Shown here: positions 1 to 7,397 of the stretch, in pieces
How positions within the stretch are numbered: position 1 is the first letter of the stretch
Layout of the letters: each line of letters starts with the position of its first letter
DNA from: Lachnospiraceae bacterium
GTDB taxonomy: Bacteria > Bacillota_A > Clostridia > Lachnospirales > Lachnospiraceae
Assembly: GCA_024689605.1 (NCBI GenBank)
Contig: JAILDD010000217.1
Span: 1-13,723, forward strand
Reading direction: 5' to 3'
DNA length: 13,723 nt
Made by a program: the position numbers and the translations under genes
Notes under the pieces: model-generated
Databases searched by the model: none
The model's input: only the letters and a program-made list of their open reading frames with translations
Told to the model about the DNA's origin: nothing

Positions 1-444
1 TCCGTTCCCGTAAGGACCAATCCGGAGCTGAGAAAGTCAAGGCTTTTCAACAGCATGTGGGGATATGTTAAAAAGTCCATGCTGACCATACTGAGAGCCC
101 TGCTTATGTACAGACCTCTGATGGTGCTGACAATCCTTGGCTCCATGCCCTTCGCTGTAGGTTTTGGTATTGGCGTAAAGTTTTTGATACTTTTTTTCCA
201 GCATCAGGCCGGCGGCCATGTACAGTCCCTGATCCTGGCCTGTACATTGATGATAATAGGTTTTATGACTTTTATAATCGGTATGCTTGCGGATATTATT
301 TCTGCCAACAGAAAGATCCTGGAGGATGTCCAGTACAATGTGCGGAAGCTTACTTATGATGAGAGCTCTGCAAAGGTATGGCAGGAAGCTGCAAGTGCGC
401 AGGCAGAGAGCATGCTTGATGAGGCGGCTAAGAATGGTAAATGA
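1..444 (+). CDS. Family 2 glycosyltransferase with membrane tail (C-terminal part only)
   Basis: The reading frame is open from the first base of the window, so the true start and catalytic domain lie upstream; 147 residues are visible. The segment begins with a TNPELRKSRLF stretch, typical of the junction between the GT-A domain and the membrane tail in DPM1/GtrB-like GT2 enzymes. Two hydrophobic helices follow (about residues 38-65 and 75-97), then a charged, Ala/Glu-rich cytoplasmic tail. Its helix-helix-NRKILEDV layout resembles the C-terminus of the protein at 1259-2206, so the two look like paralogues. By family it probably makes or uses a polyprenyl-phosphate sugar at the inner membrane, but the catalytic residues cannot be checked here. 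The stop overlaps the next start by 11 bases, indicating translational coupling. Confidence 0.8.
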   Translation, partial: SVPVRTNPELRKSRLFNSMWGYVKKSMLTILRALLMYRPLMVLTILGSMPFAVGFGIGVKFLILFFQHQAGGHVQSLILACTLMIIGFMTFIIGMLADIISANRKILEDVQYNVRKLTYDESSAKVWQEAASAQAESMLDEAAKNGK

Positions 445-1234
445 ACAGAATGCCCCTTTGGTAAGCATATGGGTTCTGATGTATAATAATGCCTCTGAGC
501 TGGATGAAACGGTGGATTCCATCATATCCCAGGATTATCCCAATGCTGAGGTGGTCTTCAGCGATGACGGCTCTAAGGTCAAAGACCCTGCTAAGGTTGA
601 GAGACTGGCGGAAAAGATAAGAGAACGCGGGTATGCTGTTAAGATCTTTTTTAACGAAGAAAATGTGGGAACTGTAGCCCACATCAATTCCGTGATAGAC
701 AGGTCAGAGGGCAAGTATTTTATAAGCTGCTGTCCCGGGGAGCGCTATCATACATCCGGAACCGTGTCAGCCATTGTAAATGAGATGGAAAAAAAGAAGT
801 CTCTCATGCTGACCAGCAGACGTATAGATGTCTATCCGGACAGGAAGAAAAAAAGACCCACTGTGATGCTGGGGCTTGCTCTTCGCTTCTGCCCCAAAGC
901 ACTGGCAGGATATATGGTGAGAAAAAGAAACTTGATCAGCGGGTGCTGTACCTTCGAGAGCAGGGAGCTTTTTGAAAAATATGGGAAATATGATACCTCA
1001 TACAGGCTCTTAGAGGATTATCCCTATGTGGTGGATCTTTTGAGAAACGGTGCCCGGATTGATTTTATGAATTGTGTCACTGTGGAACATGCCATGGGAG
1101 GGGTTTCAACAGGCAGCATACATCCTGCTGTTATAAAGGATATAGAACATATGAGGGAAGTGCTTAAGGCTGATCCCCATGGCCTGCCCCAAAGTGCTGT
1201 TAAGTACCTGAACAGTGTAGTGCAGCCGAAATAG
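434..1234 (+). CDS. Family 2 (GT-A fold) glycosyltransferase
   Basis: This is a 266-residue soluble GT-A protein, probably adding one sugar to the lipid-linked repeat on the cytoplasmic face. The N-terminal beta strand (VSIWVLMYNN) is followed by the nucleotide-binding FSDDG (D44, D45, G46). A C-terminal LEDYPY (E194, D195) fits the ED catalytic-base motif of this family. The frame runs open further upstream, but the ATG at 434 is preferred: GAGG at 421-424 sits 9 bases upstream, and the GT-A domain starts just after it. The usual DxD metal-binding motif at the end of the nucleotide-binding half appears replaced by a CCPGERYH segment (about residues 99-106). No membrane helices are apparent. 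Donor and acceptor cannot be read from sequence. Confidence 0.85.
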   Translation: MVNEQNAPLVSIWVLMYNNASELDETVDSIISQDYPNAEVVFSDDGSKVKDPAKVERLAEKIRERGYAVKIFFNEENVGTVAHINSVIDRSEGKYFISCCPGERYHTSGTVSAIVNEMEKKKSLMLTSRRIDVYPDRKKKRPTVMLGLALRFCPKALAGYMVRKRNLISGCCTFESRELFEKYGKYDTSYRLLEDYPYVVDLLRNGARIDFMNCVTVEHAMGGVSTGSIHPAVIKDIEHMREVLKADPHGLPQSAVKYLNSVVQPK

Positions 1235-1258
1235 TTTTTGTAAGTTACGGAGATTGAT

Positions 1259-2206
1259 ATGGATCCCATAGCGGTGCTTATTCCTTGCTATAACGAGGAA
1301 AAGACAATTGAAAAAGTAGTGACTGATGCCAAAAGGGTGCTTCCGGAGGCAGTTGTTTACGTTTACGATAATAATTCCACAGACAAAACCGCAGAGATTG
1401 CGGCAAGGGCCGGTGCCATAGTCAGGCGTGAATCCAGGCAGGGCAAGGGCTTTGTTTTAAGAAGGATGTTCCGGGAGATAGATGCACAGTGCTATATCTG
1501 CGTGGACGGTGATGACACTTATTCCATGGAGTCCGCCAGAGAAATGGCAGACAGGGTGCTGAACCACAATGTGGATATGGTGGTAGGTGACCGTCTGTCT
1601 TCGACATATTTCAAGGAGAACAAGCGTCCCTTCCATAATTTCGGCAATTCCATGGTCAGGTCTACCATCAACAGATTCTTCCACTGTGATGTAAAGGATA
1701 TCATGACAGGTTTTCGTGCCATGTCCTATGAGTTTGTTAAGAGCTACCCTGTACTGTCCAGGGGATTTGAGATAGAGACGGAGATGACCATACATGCGGT
1801 ATTTAACGAGATGGTGATAGAAAATGTGGTTGTGGACTACCGTGACAGGCCTGAAGGCAGCGAGAGCAAGCTGAACACCTACTCCGACGGTGCAAAGGTA
1901 CTTGGAACTATTGTAAGTCTATACAAAAACTACAAGCCCTTTAAGTTTTTCACCAGCCTTGCCGTTGTCATGCTTATAGTAGCGGCGGTTATGTTTCTCT
2001 GGGTATTTGCAAAATTCCTGAATACCCACCTGGTTGAAAATATGCCCACCCTGGTAGTAAGCGGCTTCATCGCTTTGGCAGCCATACAGTCCTTTTTCTC
2101 CGGCCTGATTCTGTCAGACATGGTAACCAAAAACCGCCGCAATTTCGAGATCGAACTGAACCACATCCATGACCGGAAGAAGGACCTTTTAGGAGAGAAT
2201 GACTAA
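1259..2206 (+). CDS. DPM1/GtrB-like family 2 glycosyltransferase (polyprenyl-phosphate sugar synthase type)
   Basis: This 315-residue protein has the usual order for the family. An N-terminal LIPCYNEEKTI opening leads to a YDNNSTDKT nucleotide-binding loop (D37), then VDGDDTY carrying the DxD-type motif (D83, D85, D86). GDRL and MTGFRAM segments match DPM1-like enzymes. Two C-terminal membrane helices (about 225-255 and 262-290) are followed by a charged tail. Such enzymes transfer a sugar from a nucleotide donor to polyprenyl phosphate at the inner membrane, giving a donor for GT-C-type enzymes outside. GGAG at 1249-1252 precedes the ATG. The gene ends directly against the ABC transporter start (TAAATG). 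The sugar is unknown; direct transfer to a lipid-linked glycan is also possible. Confidence 0.85.
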   Translation: MDPIAVLIPCYNEEKTIEKVVTDAKRVLPEAVVYVYDNNSTDKTAEIAARAGAIVRRESRQGKGFVLRRMFREIDAQCYICVDGDDTYSMESAREMADRVLNHNVDMVVGDRLSSTYFKENKRPFHNFGNSMVRSTINRFFHCDVKDIMTGFRAMSYEFVKSYPVLSRGFEIETEMTIHAVFNEMVIENVVVDYRDRPEGSESKLNTYSDGAKVLGTIVSLYKNYKPFKFFTSLAVVMLIVAAVMFLWVFAKFLNTHLVENMPTLVVSGFIALAAIQSFFSGLILSDMVTKNRRNFEIELNHIHDRKKDLLGEND

Positions 2207-4021
2207 ATGAGAAGCATATCCGATATACTGAATAAAATACACTACGTGATGACCTCCAAGCAGAAGGTCCAGTACATTTTTGTAATGCTGGTAGCTTTGG
2301 TGGGGTCTTTCTGTGAACTCATAAGCGTATCTGCAGTACTGCCCTTCATCCAGTCAGTAATGATGCCTGACGACCTTGTAAATGAATGGTATTACAAGAT
2401 AGTAGCCCGCTATATCTATTTCGACAGCCAGACCAAAACCGTTACTGTTTTTGGTGTACTCATAATCATTGTGTTCATAGTAAAGAACCTTTATCTTATG
2501 TTTTCCTCCTATGTGCAGTCCTGGTATTCCACCACTGTACAGCGGGATCTTTCCATAAAGATGGAAAAGGCCTACTTAAACAGCTCTTATCTGTTTCATC
2601 TGGGTGTCAACTCATCCCTGCTGATAAGGAGCATCCGTCAGGACGTGGACGGGGTTTTTGCATTGTTTCTTCACCTGTTCCGCATATTCGCAGAATCCTT
2701 TACGGTGCTGGCCATCACCATCTATCTGGTAACTCTTGATCCTGTGCTTGCATTTTCCCTGGCGGCCATACTGGGATCCTGCATGCTGCTGATATTTTTC
2801 GGATTAAAGGGCCTGATAAAGAAATTCGGTAAGATCGGTGCTGAATATGATACAAAAATGTACCAGTATCTCAACCAGGCTTTCAACGGTATAAAAGAGA
2901 TCATGGTAATGAACAGACAGGAGTATTTCTCCCAGAGTTTTGAGGAAGCCTGCACCATAAGTGCCAGGACCATGAGAAGGAATGGGTTCCTGAACAGCAT
3001 TCCGTCATATATATATGAGATAGCCTGCGTAGGCGGTCTCATAGGCATAGTGGTGCTCAGGATCAACAGTTCCGAGGATGTATCGGAGATGCTGACCAAA
3101 GTGGCAATAGTTGCTGTTGCTGCCTTCAGGCTTTTCCCTGCTGTGGGACGTCTTACCAATGCCATGAATTCCGTTCTTTATAATAAGCCCAGGCTTGATT
3201 CTACTTATGATATGTTAAAGCTCCTTGAAGAAACGGAGATGTACAGGGTTAAGCATATCGATGAATCCAACTATGTTCCCCTGGAATTTGAAAAGGAGCT
3301 TGTGGTTGATAATATCAATATGAAATATCCCGCCGGTGATGAGAATGTCCTGGAGCACCTGTCCATGACCATAAAGAAGGGAAGTTCCGTTGCCTTTATA
3401 GGCCCTTCCGGTGCGGGAAAGACCACCCTTGCGGATGTGATCCTGGGACTGCTTAAGCCTCAGGAAGGACATGTAATGTCCGACGGCACCGACATCTATG
3501 AAAACCTTCCCAAGTGGGCAAGGATAATCGGCTACGTGCCCCAGACCGTGTATCTTACGGATGATACCATAAGGAATAACGTGGCCTTCGGTATATACGA
3601 AAATGAGATCGATGAGGATGAGGTGTGGCGTGCACTGGAAGAGGCCCAGCTGGCTGATTTCGTAAAGCATCTCCATGACGGTCTGGATACCATGGTAGGC
3701 GAGAGGGGCGTAAGACTTTCCGGCGGTCAGAGGCAGAGGATAGCCATAGCCAGGGCTCTTTACCAGAATCCTTCCATCCTTGTGCTGGACGAAGCCACCA
3801 GTGCCCTGGATACCGAGACGGAAACTGCCGTTATGGAAGCGATAGATTCTCTCCATGGGGTTAAGACCATGATAATCGTAGCTCACCGCCTGACTACCAT
3901 CAGGAACTGTGACGAGATATTCGAGATAAAGGATGGCAGGGCCGTAAAGCGTGATAAGGAAGAAGTGATCCGTTCTGCCTATGAAGAGATAGAGAATGCG
4001 GTTGCGGAGGAAGGTAACTGA
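2207..4021 (+). CDS. ABC half-transporter, lipid-linked glycan flippase type (PglK/MsbA-like)
   Basis: This 604-residue protein fuses an N-terminal membrane domain (about residues 1-330, six predicted helices) to a C-terminal ATPase, the layout of homodimeric exporters. ATPase motifs are intact: Walker A GPSGAGKT (399-406), signature LSGGQ (504-508), Walker B ILVLDE (524-529) and the AHRL switch histidine. In a glycan locus the best reading is ATP-driven flipping of an undecaprenyl-diphosphate-linked oligosaccharide across the membrane, as PglK does in Campylobacter. That substrate is inferred from context. AGGAG at about 2191-2195 serves the ATG, which abuts the previous stop. The stop and the next start share one base (TGATG). 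A lipid or peptide exporter is possible but fits the neighbours less well. Confidence 0.85.
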   Translation: MRSISDILNKIHYVMTSKQKVQYIFVMLVALVGSFCELISVSAVLPFIQSVMMPDDLVNEWYYKIVARYIYFDSQTKTVTVFGVLIIIVFIVKNLYLMFSSYVQSWYSTTVQRDLSIKMEKAYLNSSYLFHLGVNSSLLIRSIRQDVDGVFALFLHLFRIFAESFTVLAITIYLVTLDPVLAFSLAAILGSCMLLIFFGLKGLIKKFGKIGAEYDTKMYQYLNQAFNGIKEIMVMNRQEYFSQSFEEACTISARTMRRNGFLNSIPSYIYEIACVGGLIGIVVLRINSSEDVSEMLTKVAIVAVAAFRLFPAVGRLTNAMNSVLYNKPRLDSTYDMLKLLEETEMYRVKHIDESNYVPLEFEKELVVDNINMKYPAGDENVLEHLSMTIKKGSSVAFIGPSGAGKTTLADVILGLLKPQEGHVMSDGTDIYENLPKWARIIGYVPQTVYLTDDTIRNNVAFGIYENEIDEDEVWRALEEAQLADFVKHLHDGLDTMVGERGVRLSGGQRQRIAIARALYQNPSILVLDEATSALDTETETAVMEAIDSLHGVKTMIIVAHRLTTIRNCDEIFEIKDGRAVKRDKEEVIRSAYEEIENAVAEEGN

Positions 4022-5226
4022 TGGTAAGGGTTCTTCTGCTTACCCATTATGACAACATGTATGGGGCCAATAAAGCACTTCTTAAGCTGGTGCTTAAGAT
4101 GCATGCCAGCGGAAGATATGAGCCCACAGTAGTGATACCTGCTAAAGGCAGCTTTACGGATATTCTTGATAAAGAGGGAATATCTTATTTTGTGTGTCCC
4201 ATAACCCAGTGGCAGGCTGTTTATGCCGAAGCTCTTAGTTTTGAGATAAAAAAGAATAAGAGAAAAAAGGCCATATCAAATGAGCTGGAAGTCCTGTATG
4301 AGCATTTTAAGGACAATGCTCCGGACATAATTCATTCGAATTCCAGTGTGATAGGTACAGGGGCAATGCTGGCAGAACGTTTCGGCTGCAGGCATATATG
4401 GCATGTAAGGGAGTTCGCCAGGGAACACTATGGGATGAGATATTTTTATCCCGAAGCTGTTGTAAAGGATTATTACGAGAAGGCGGACAGGGTGATCGCA
4501 ATATCAGAAGCTGTCAGCCGGTCTGTGGAGGATAAGTACCCCGGGGCAAGGACCACCGTTGTGTATGACGGGATAGAGACGGATCTTACGAATGCGGATA
4601 TTTTAAACGGTTACGGATCTGATGACGGTGCAGTAAGCTCGGATTCGGACGACGCTGCTCCCGACAATAGTAAGATAACGGAGTTCCTTTATACCGGCTA
4701 TATCTTTCCTGCCAAGCATCAGCTGGATCTGCTGAAAGCTGTTGCGATACTGATAAAGGACGGGTGTTATACATTTCATATAACACTTGCCGGTAATGGT
4801 GACGAAAGATACTGCAGGACTCTGGAAAATTATATAAAGAAAAATAAGCTGGATAGATTTGTGACCATGATGGGATTTACGGATAAAGTCCCGGAACTGA
4901 TAAAAAAGAGCGATGTGGGTGTTATCGCATCGGAATATGAAGGCTTTGGCCTGGTGACAGCGGAATACATGCTGGGAGGTCTGCCTGTGCTGGGAAGAAG
5001 ATCCGGCGCAACACCTGAGATAATCCTTGACGGTGTCACCGGTTTTTTGTTTGATGACGTAAATGGTCTGGCATCCCTTATGCGGAAATTTGTTGATGAT
5101 CCTGAGTTTGGCAAAACCATGGGTGAAAAAGGCAGGAGTCGTGTGAAGGAATGCTTTACTGCCGAAAAGAACGCTGACGATGTAATGGCTGTTTATGACG
5201 AAGTGATGAAAGAGCAGCAGTCTTGA
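4021..5226 (+). CDS. Family 4 (GT-B fold) glycosyltransferase
   Basis: This 401-residue retaining-type glycosyltransferase is predicted to be cytoplasmic. The N-terminal Rossmann half (about 1-190) opens with MVRVLLLTHYDNMYGANKALL and includes IIHSNSS. The C-terminal half (about 220-401) holds the donor site with the E-x7-E motif (E307 and E315 in EGFGLVTAE), then PVLGRRSGATPEII, the usual GT4 nucleotide-sugar binding stretch. The halves are joined by an unusual Asp/Ser-rich linker at residues 200-218. A strong site (GGAGG at 4006-4010, AAGG just after) precedes the ATG, which overlaps the ABC transporter stop by one base. The role is addition of a sugar to the lipid-linked repeat; the specificity is not readable. 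Confidence 0.9.
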   Translation: MVRVLLLTHYDNMYGANKALLKLVLKMHASGRYEPTVVIPAKGSFTDILDKEGISYFVCPITQWQAVYAEALSFEIKKNKRKKAISNELEVLYEHFKDNAPDIIHSNSSVIGTGAMLAERFGCRHIWHVREFAREHYGMRYFYPEAVVKDYYEKADRVIAISEAVSRSVEDKYPGARTTVVYDGIETDLTNADILNGYGSDDGAVSSDSDDAAPDNSKITEFLYTGYIFPAKHQLDLLKAVAILIKDGCYTFHITLAGNGDERYCRTLENYIKKNKLDRFVTMMGFTDKVPELIKKSDVGVIASEYEGFGLVTAEYMLGGLPVLGRRSGATPEIILDGVTGFLFDDVNGLASLMRKFVDDPEFGKTMGEKGRSRVKECFTAEKNADDVMAVYDEVMKEQQS

Positions 5227-6389
5227 ATAATAGTCTTGAAATTAGCAAAAGAATATCGGCTGTCCTCTTCTGGATAGGAATGGTATGTGAGCTGATCGTA
5301 TCACCCTCCGGCTATGCTTTCGGGTGGTATCATGAGAAGGTTTACATAGTCGTGGGTATGGGCTGTCTTGTCTTATCCATACTGCTTGTTCCTGAATTTA
5401 AGAAGAACTGGAAACTGTATGCACTGTGTGGGCTTTACGGTCTGGTATGTTACTATTTCCAGCATTCAGCATTGATGCTGAGGATAGCCCTGGCATTGCT
5501 TGCAGGCAGGCGGCAGAAAAGGGATCAGGTGATAAGGTTCTTCTTTTACGGCACTCTGCTTATAGTGGTTTATGCAGCAGTAATGTCGCTGCTCGGACTT
5601 CACAATACTGTGGTAATGACAGCACAGTTCAGACGTGAGGAAGAGACCAGGCTATGCCTGGGATTTTATCATCCTAATAGCCTTTCTTTTTTTGTATATC
5701 GTATTTATATACTTGGTTGTTTTCTGCTTGACAGAGAACTGAAATGGAAAAAAATATGCTTTGTTCTTCTCACCGTTTTTTGTGGCACACTCATTTTTAT
5801 GACGTTCTCTAAAATGGGAATTTTAGCTCTTACGCTGACTATATTTATGTGTGTATTAAAATGGCTGCTGCCGGATAAGATTGCGGAGAAGGTTTTATTC
5901 GGTATAAGTATTGCTTCTACTGCAGTGCAGATCGTCATGGTTTTGGTATTTACATTTTTACCTGTTCCAAAGCCTGATAACGTTGAGCAGGAAACTTTAT
6001 GGGATCATCTGAATAGCCTGACTACCGGAAGAATACGGGGTGCGATGGAGGTTTTGGAGCAGAACAGGTTTAACCTGTTTGGAATAAAAATTGTCGAGCC
6101 TCTTACCGAGATGGGCTTCGCCAATGCCACCATACAGCAGGGCTTTGTATTCTTTATCCTGTATTCGGCATTGTTTATCATCCTCTGTATTAAGGCTTAT
6201 AAATACAGGGATAAGGCGGCCCAGGTGGTATTTGCGGGAAGCGCTGCTTATTCCATGGGTGAGAGTTACCTGGCATATTTCAATAAAAATCCTTTGTGGC
6301 TGATGCTTATAGGTTACGAGAATCTGATAGAAGAAAAAAGCGGACAGGCGTCTGAAGAAAAGAGGATAAATGAAAAAGATAAAGATTGA
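5223..6389 (+). CDS. Wzy-like O-antigen/exopolysaccharide polymerase
   Basis: This 388-residue, very hydrophobic protein has about ten predicted membrane helices. An arginine-containing loop leads into LGFYHPNSL (H150, P151, N152), resembling the R...GF.HPN segment of many Wzy-type polymerases. A larger soluble loop follows (about residues 250-300), and the tail is charged. Wzy proteins join lipid-linked repeats outside the membrane. The start is TTG, inside a TTGA overlap with the previous stop; the first downstream ATG in frame (5280, residue 20) would cut into the first helix, so TTG is preferred although its ribosome site is weak. The middle of the gene is AT-rich (22 G+C of 60 at 5761-5820), common for polymerase genes. 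Alternatives are an O-antigen ligase or a related multipass glycan enzyme. Confidence 0.7.
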   Translation: MNNSLEISKRISAVLFWIGMVCELIVSPSGYAFGWYHEKVYIVVGMGCLVLSILLVPEFKKNWKLYALCGLYGLVCYYFQHSALMLRIALALLAGRRQKRDQVIRFFFYGTLLIVVYAAVMSLLGLHNTVVMTAQFRREEETRLCLGFYHPNSLSFFVYRIYILGCFLLDRELKWKKICFVLLTVFCGTLIFMTFSKMGILALTLTIFMCVLKWLLPDKIAEKVLFGISIASTAVQIVMVLVFTFLPVPKPDNVEQETLWDHLNSLTTGRIRGAMEVLEQNRFNLFGIKIVEPLTEMGFANATIQQGFVFFILYSALFIILCIKAYKYRDKAAQVVFAGSAAYSMGESYLAYFNKNPLWLMLIGYENLIEEKSGQASEEKRINEKDKD

Positions 6390-7377
6390 TTTTATAGATT
6401 TCTGGTCTGATCTGGATAAGACCGACAACCTGTTTTATAACACCCTCTGCAGGTATTATGACGTGGAGATAAGCGACACTCCCGATTACGTTTTCTGCAG
6501 CTGTTTTTCGGATAAGCATTTTAATTATCAGGACTGCGTGAAAATCTATTTTACCGGGGAAAATATAATTCCTGATTTTAATCTTTATGACTATGCATTG
6601 GGATTTCATTATATTGACTTTGAAGACAGGTATTTAAGGCTTCCTCTGTATGCCCTTTACTCCAAGGACAAGGTAATTGAGCCGGCACTTAAGAAGCATA
6701 CCTACAGTGATGATTATTACCTTTTAAAAAAGAAATTCTGCAACCGTGTGGTGTCCAATCCCTATGCCATGGGTGAGCGTGACGAGATGTATCTGAAGCT
6801 TTCCGAATATAAGCAGGTTGACTCCGGCGGACGCTACAGGAATAATGTAGGCGGTCCGGTGGATGACAAGATTGCTTTCGAGAAGGATTACAGATTTACT
6901 CTTGCTTTTGAGAATTCCGGTATGAGCGGATATACGACGGAAAAGATACTTGAAGCTTTTGCGGGAGATACCATTCCCATTTACTGGGGCAATCCCAGAA
7001 TAAAAGAAGAATTCAATCCCGAATCTTTTATAGACGCTTCATCCTTTGGCAGCGTTGAGGCGGCCATCGAGGAAGTAAAGAGGATAGATGCAGATGATGA
7101 GCTTTTCCTCAAAATGGTCAAGGCTCCGATCCTTACTGATGATATCAGTGCCAAGAAGATATTAAGCGATGACTTTGCCGATGCTTTTCTCCGGAACATA
7201 TTCGATCAGGATATTAAGGATGCAAAGCGCAGGAATATGGTCTACATAGGCAGGGATTATCAGAAAAAACTGAAGGATGCCAAGAAAGTTCAGCGTGCCC
7301 TGGATGTGGTGAAGAAGCCCATGCATATGATGAACAAGGTGAAGGCACAGATGAAGACCAAGGAAAAGTTGGTATAA
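6370..7377 (+). CDS. GT10-family glycosyltransferase (alpha-1,3-fucosyltransferase-like)
   Basis: This 335-residue GT-B protein carries the GT10 hallmark in the donor-binding half: AFENSGMSGYTTEKI (F180, E181, N182, S183; Y188-K192) followed by TIPIYWGNP and a FNPESFI segment. An upstream YFTGENIIPDFN also matches bacterial members. GT10 enzymes move L-fucose from GDP-fucose, usually to GlcNAc or Glc. No GDP-fucose synthesis genes lie in the window, so the donor is assumed from family. The last 52 residues (284-335) are a helical, basic tail with 17 Lys/Arg against 5 Asp/Glu, recalling the membrane-binding tails of Helicobacter pylori fucosyltransferases. The start overlaps the polymerase gene by 20 bases, with AGAGGA at 6361-6366 just upstream. 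Confidence 0.85.
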   Translation: MKKIKIDFIDFWSDLDKTDNLFYNTLCRYYDVEISDTPDYVFCSCFSDKHFNYQDCVKIYFTGENIIPDFNLYDYALGFHYIDFEDRYLRLPLYALYSKDKVIEPALKKHTYSDDYYLLKKKFCNRVVSNPYAMGERDEMYLKLSEYKQVDSGGRYRNNVGGPVDDKIAFEKDYRFTLAFENSGMSGYTTEKILEAFAGDTIPIYWGNPRIKEEFNPESFIDASSFGSVEAAIEEVKRIDADDELFLKMVKAPILTDDISAKKILSDDFADAFLRNIFDQDIKDAKRRNMVYIGRDYQKKLKDAKKVQRALDVVKKPMHMMNKVKAQMKTKEKLV

Positions 7378-7397
7378 CGCCATAGGAAACTGACATA

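Noticed and set aside
287..433. N-terminal extension of the second glycosyltransferase
   Set aside because: It would overlap the upstream gene by about 150 bases, and its residues (Arg/Met-rich) are the out-of-frame reading of that gene; the ATG at 434 has a spaced GAGG.
3215..3886. Minus-strand 223-codon ORF
   Set aside because: It is opposite the ATPase domain of the ABC transporter, whose Walker and signature motifs are intact on the + strand; the antisense translation shows no family features.
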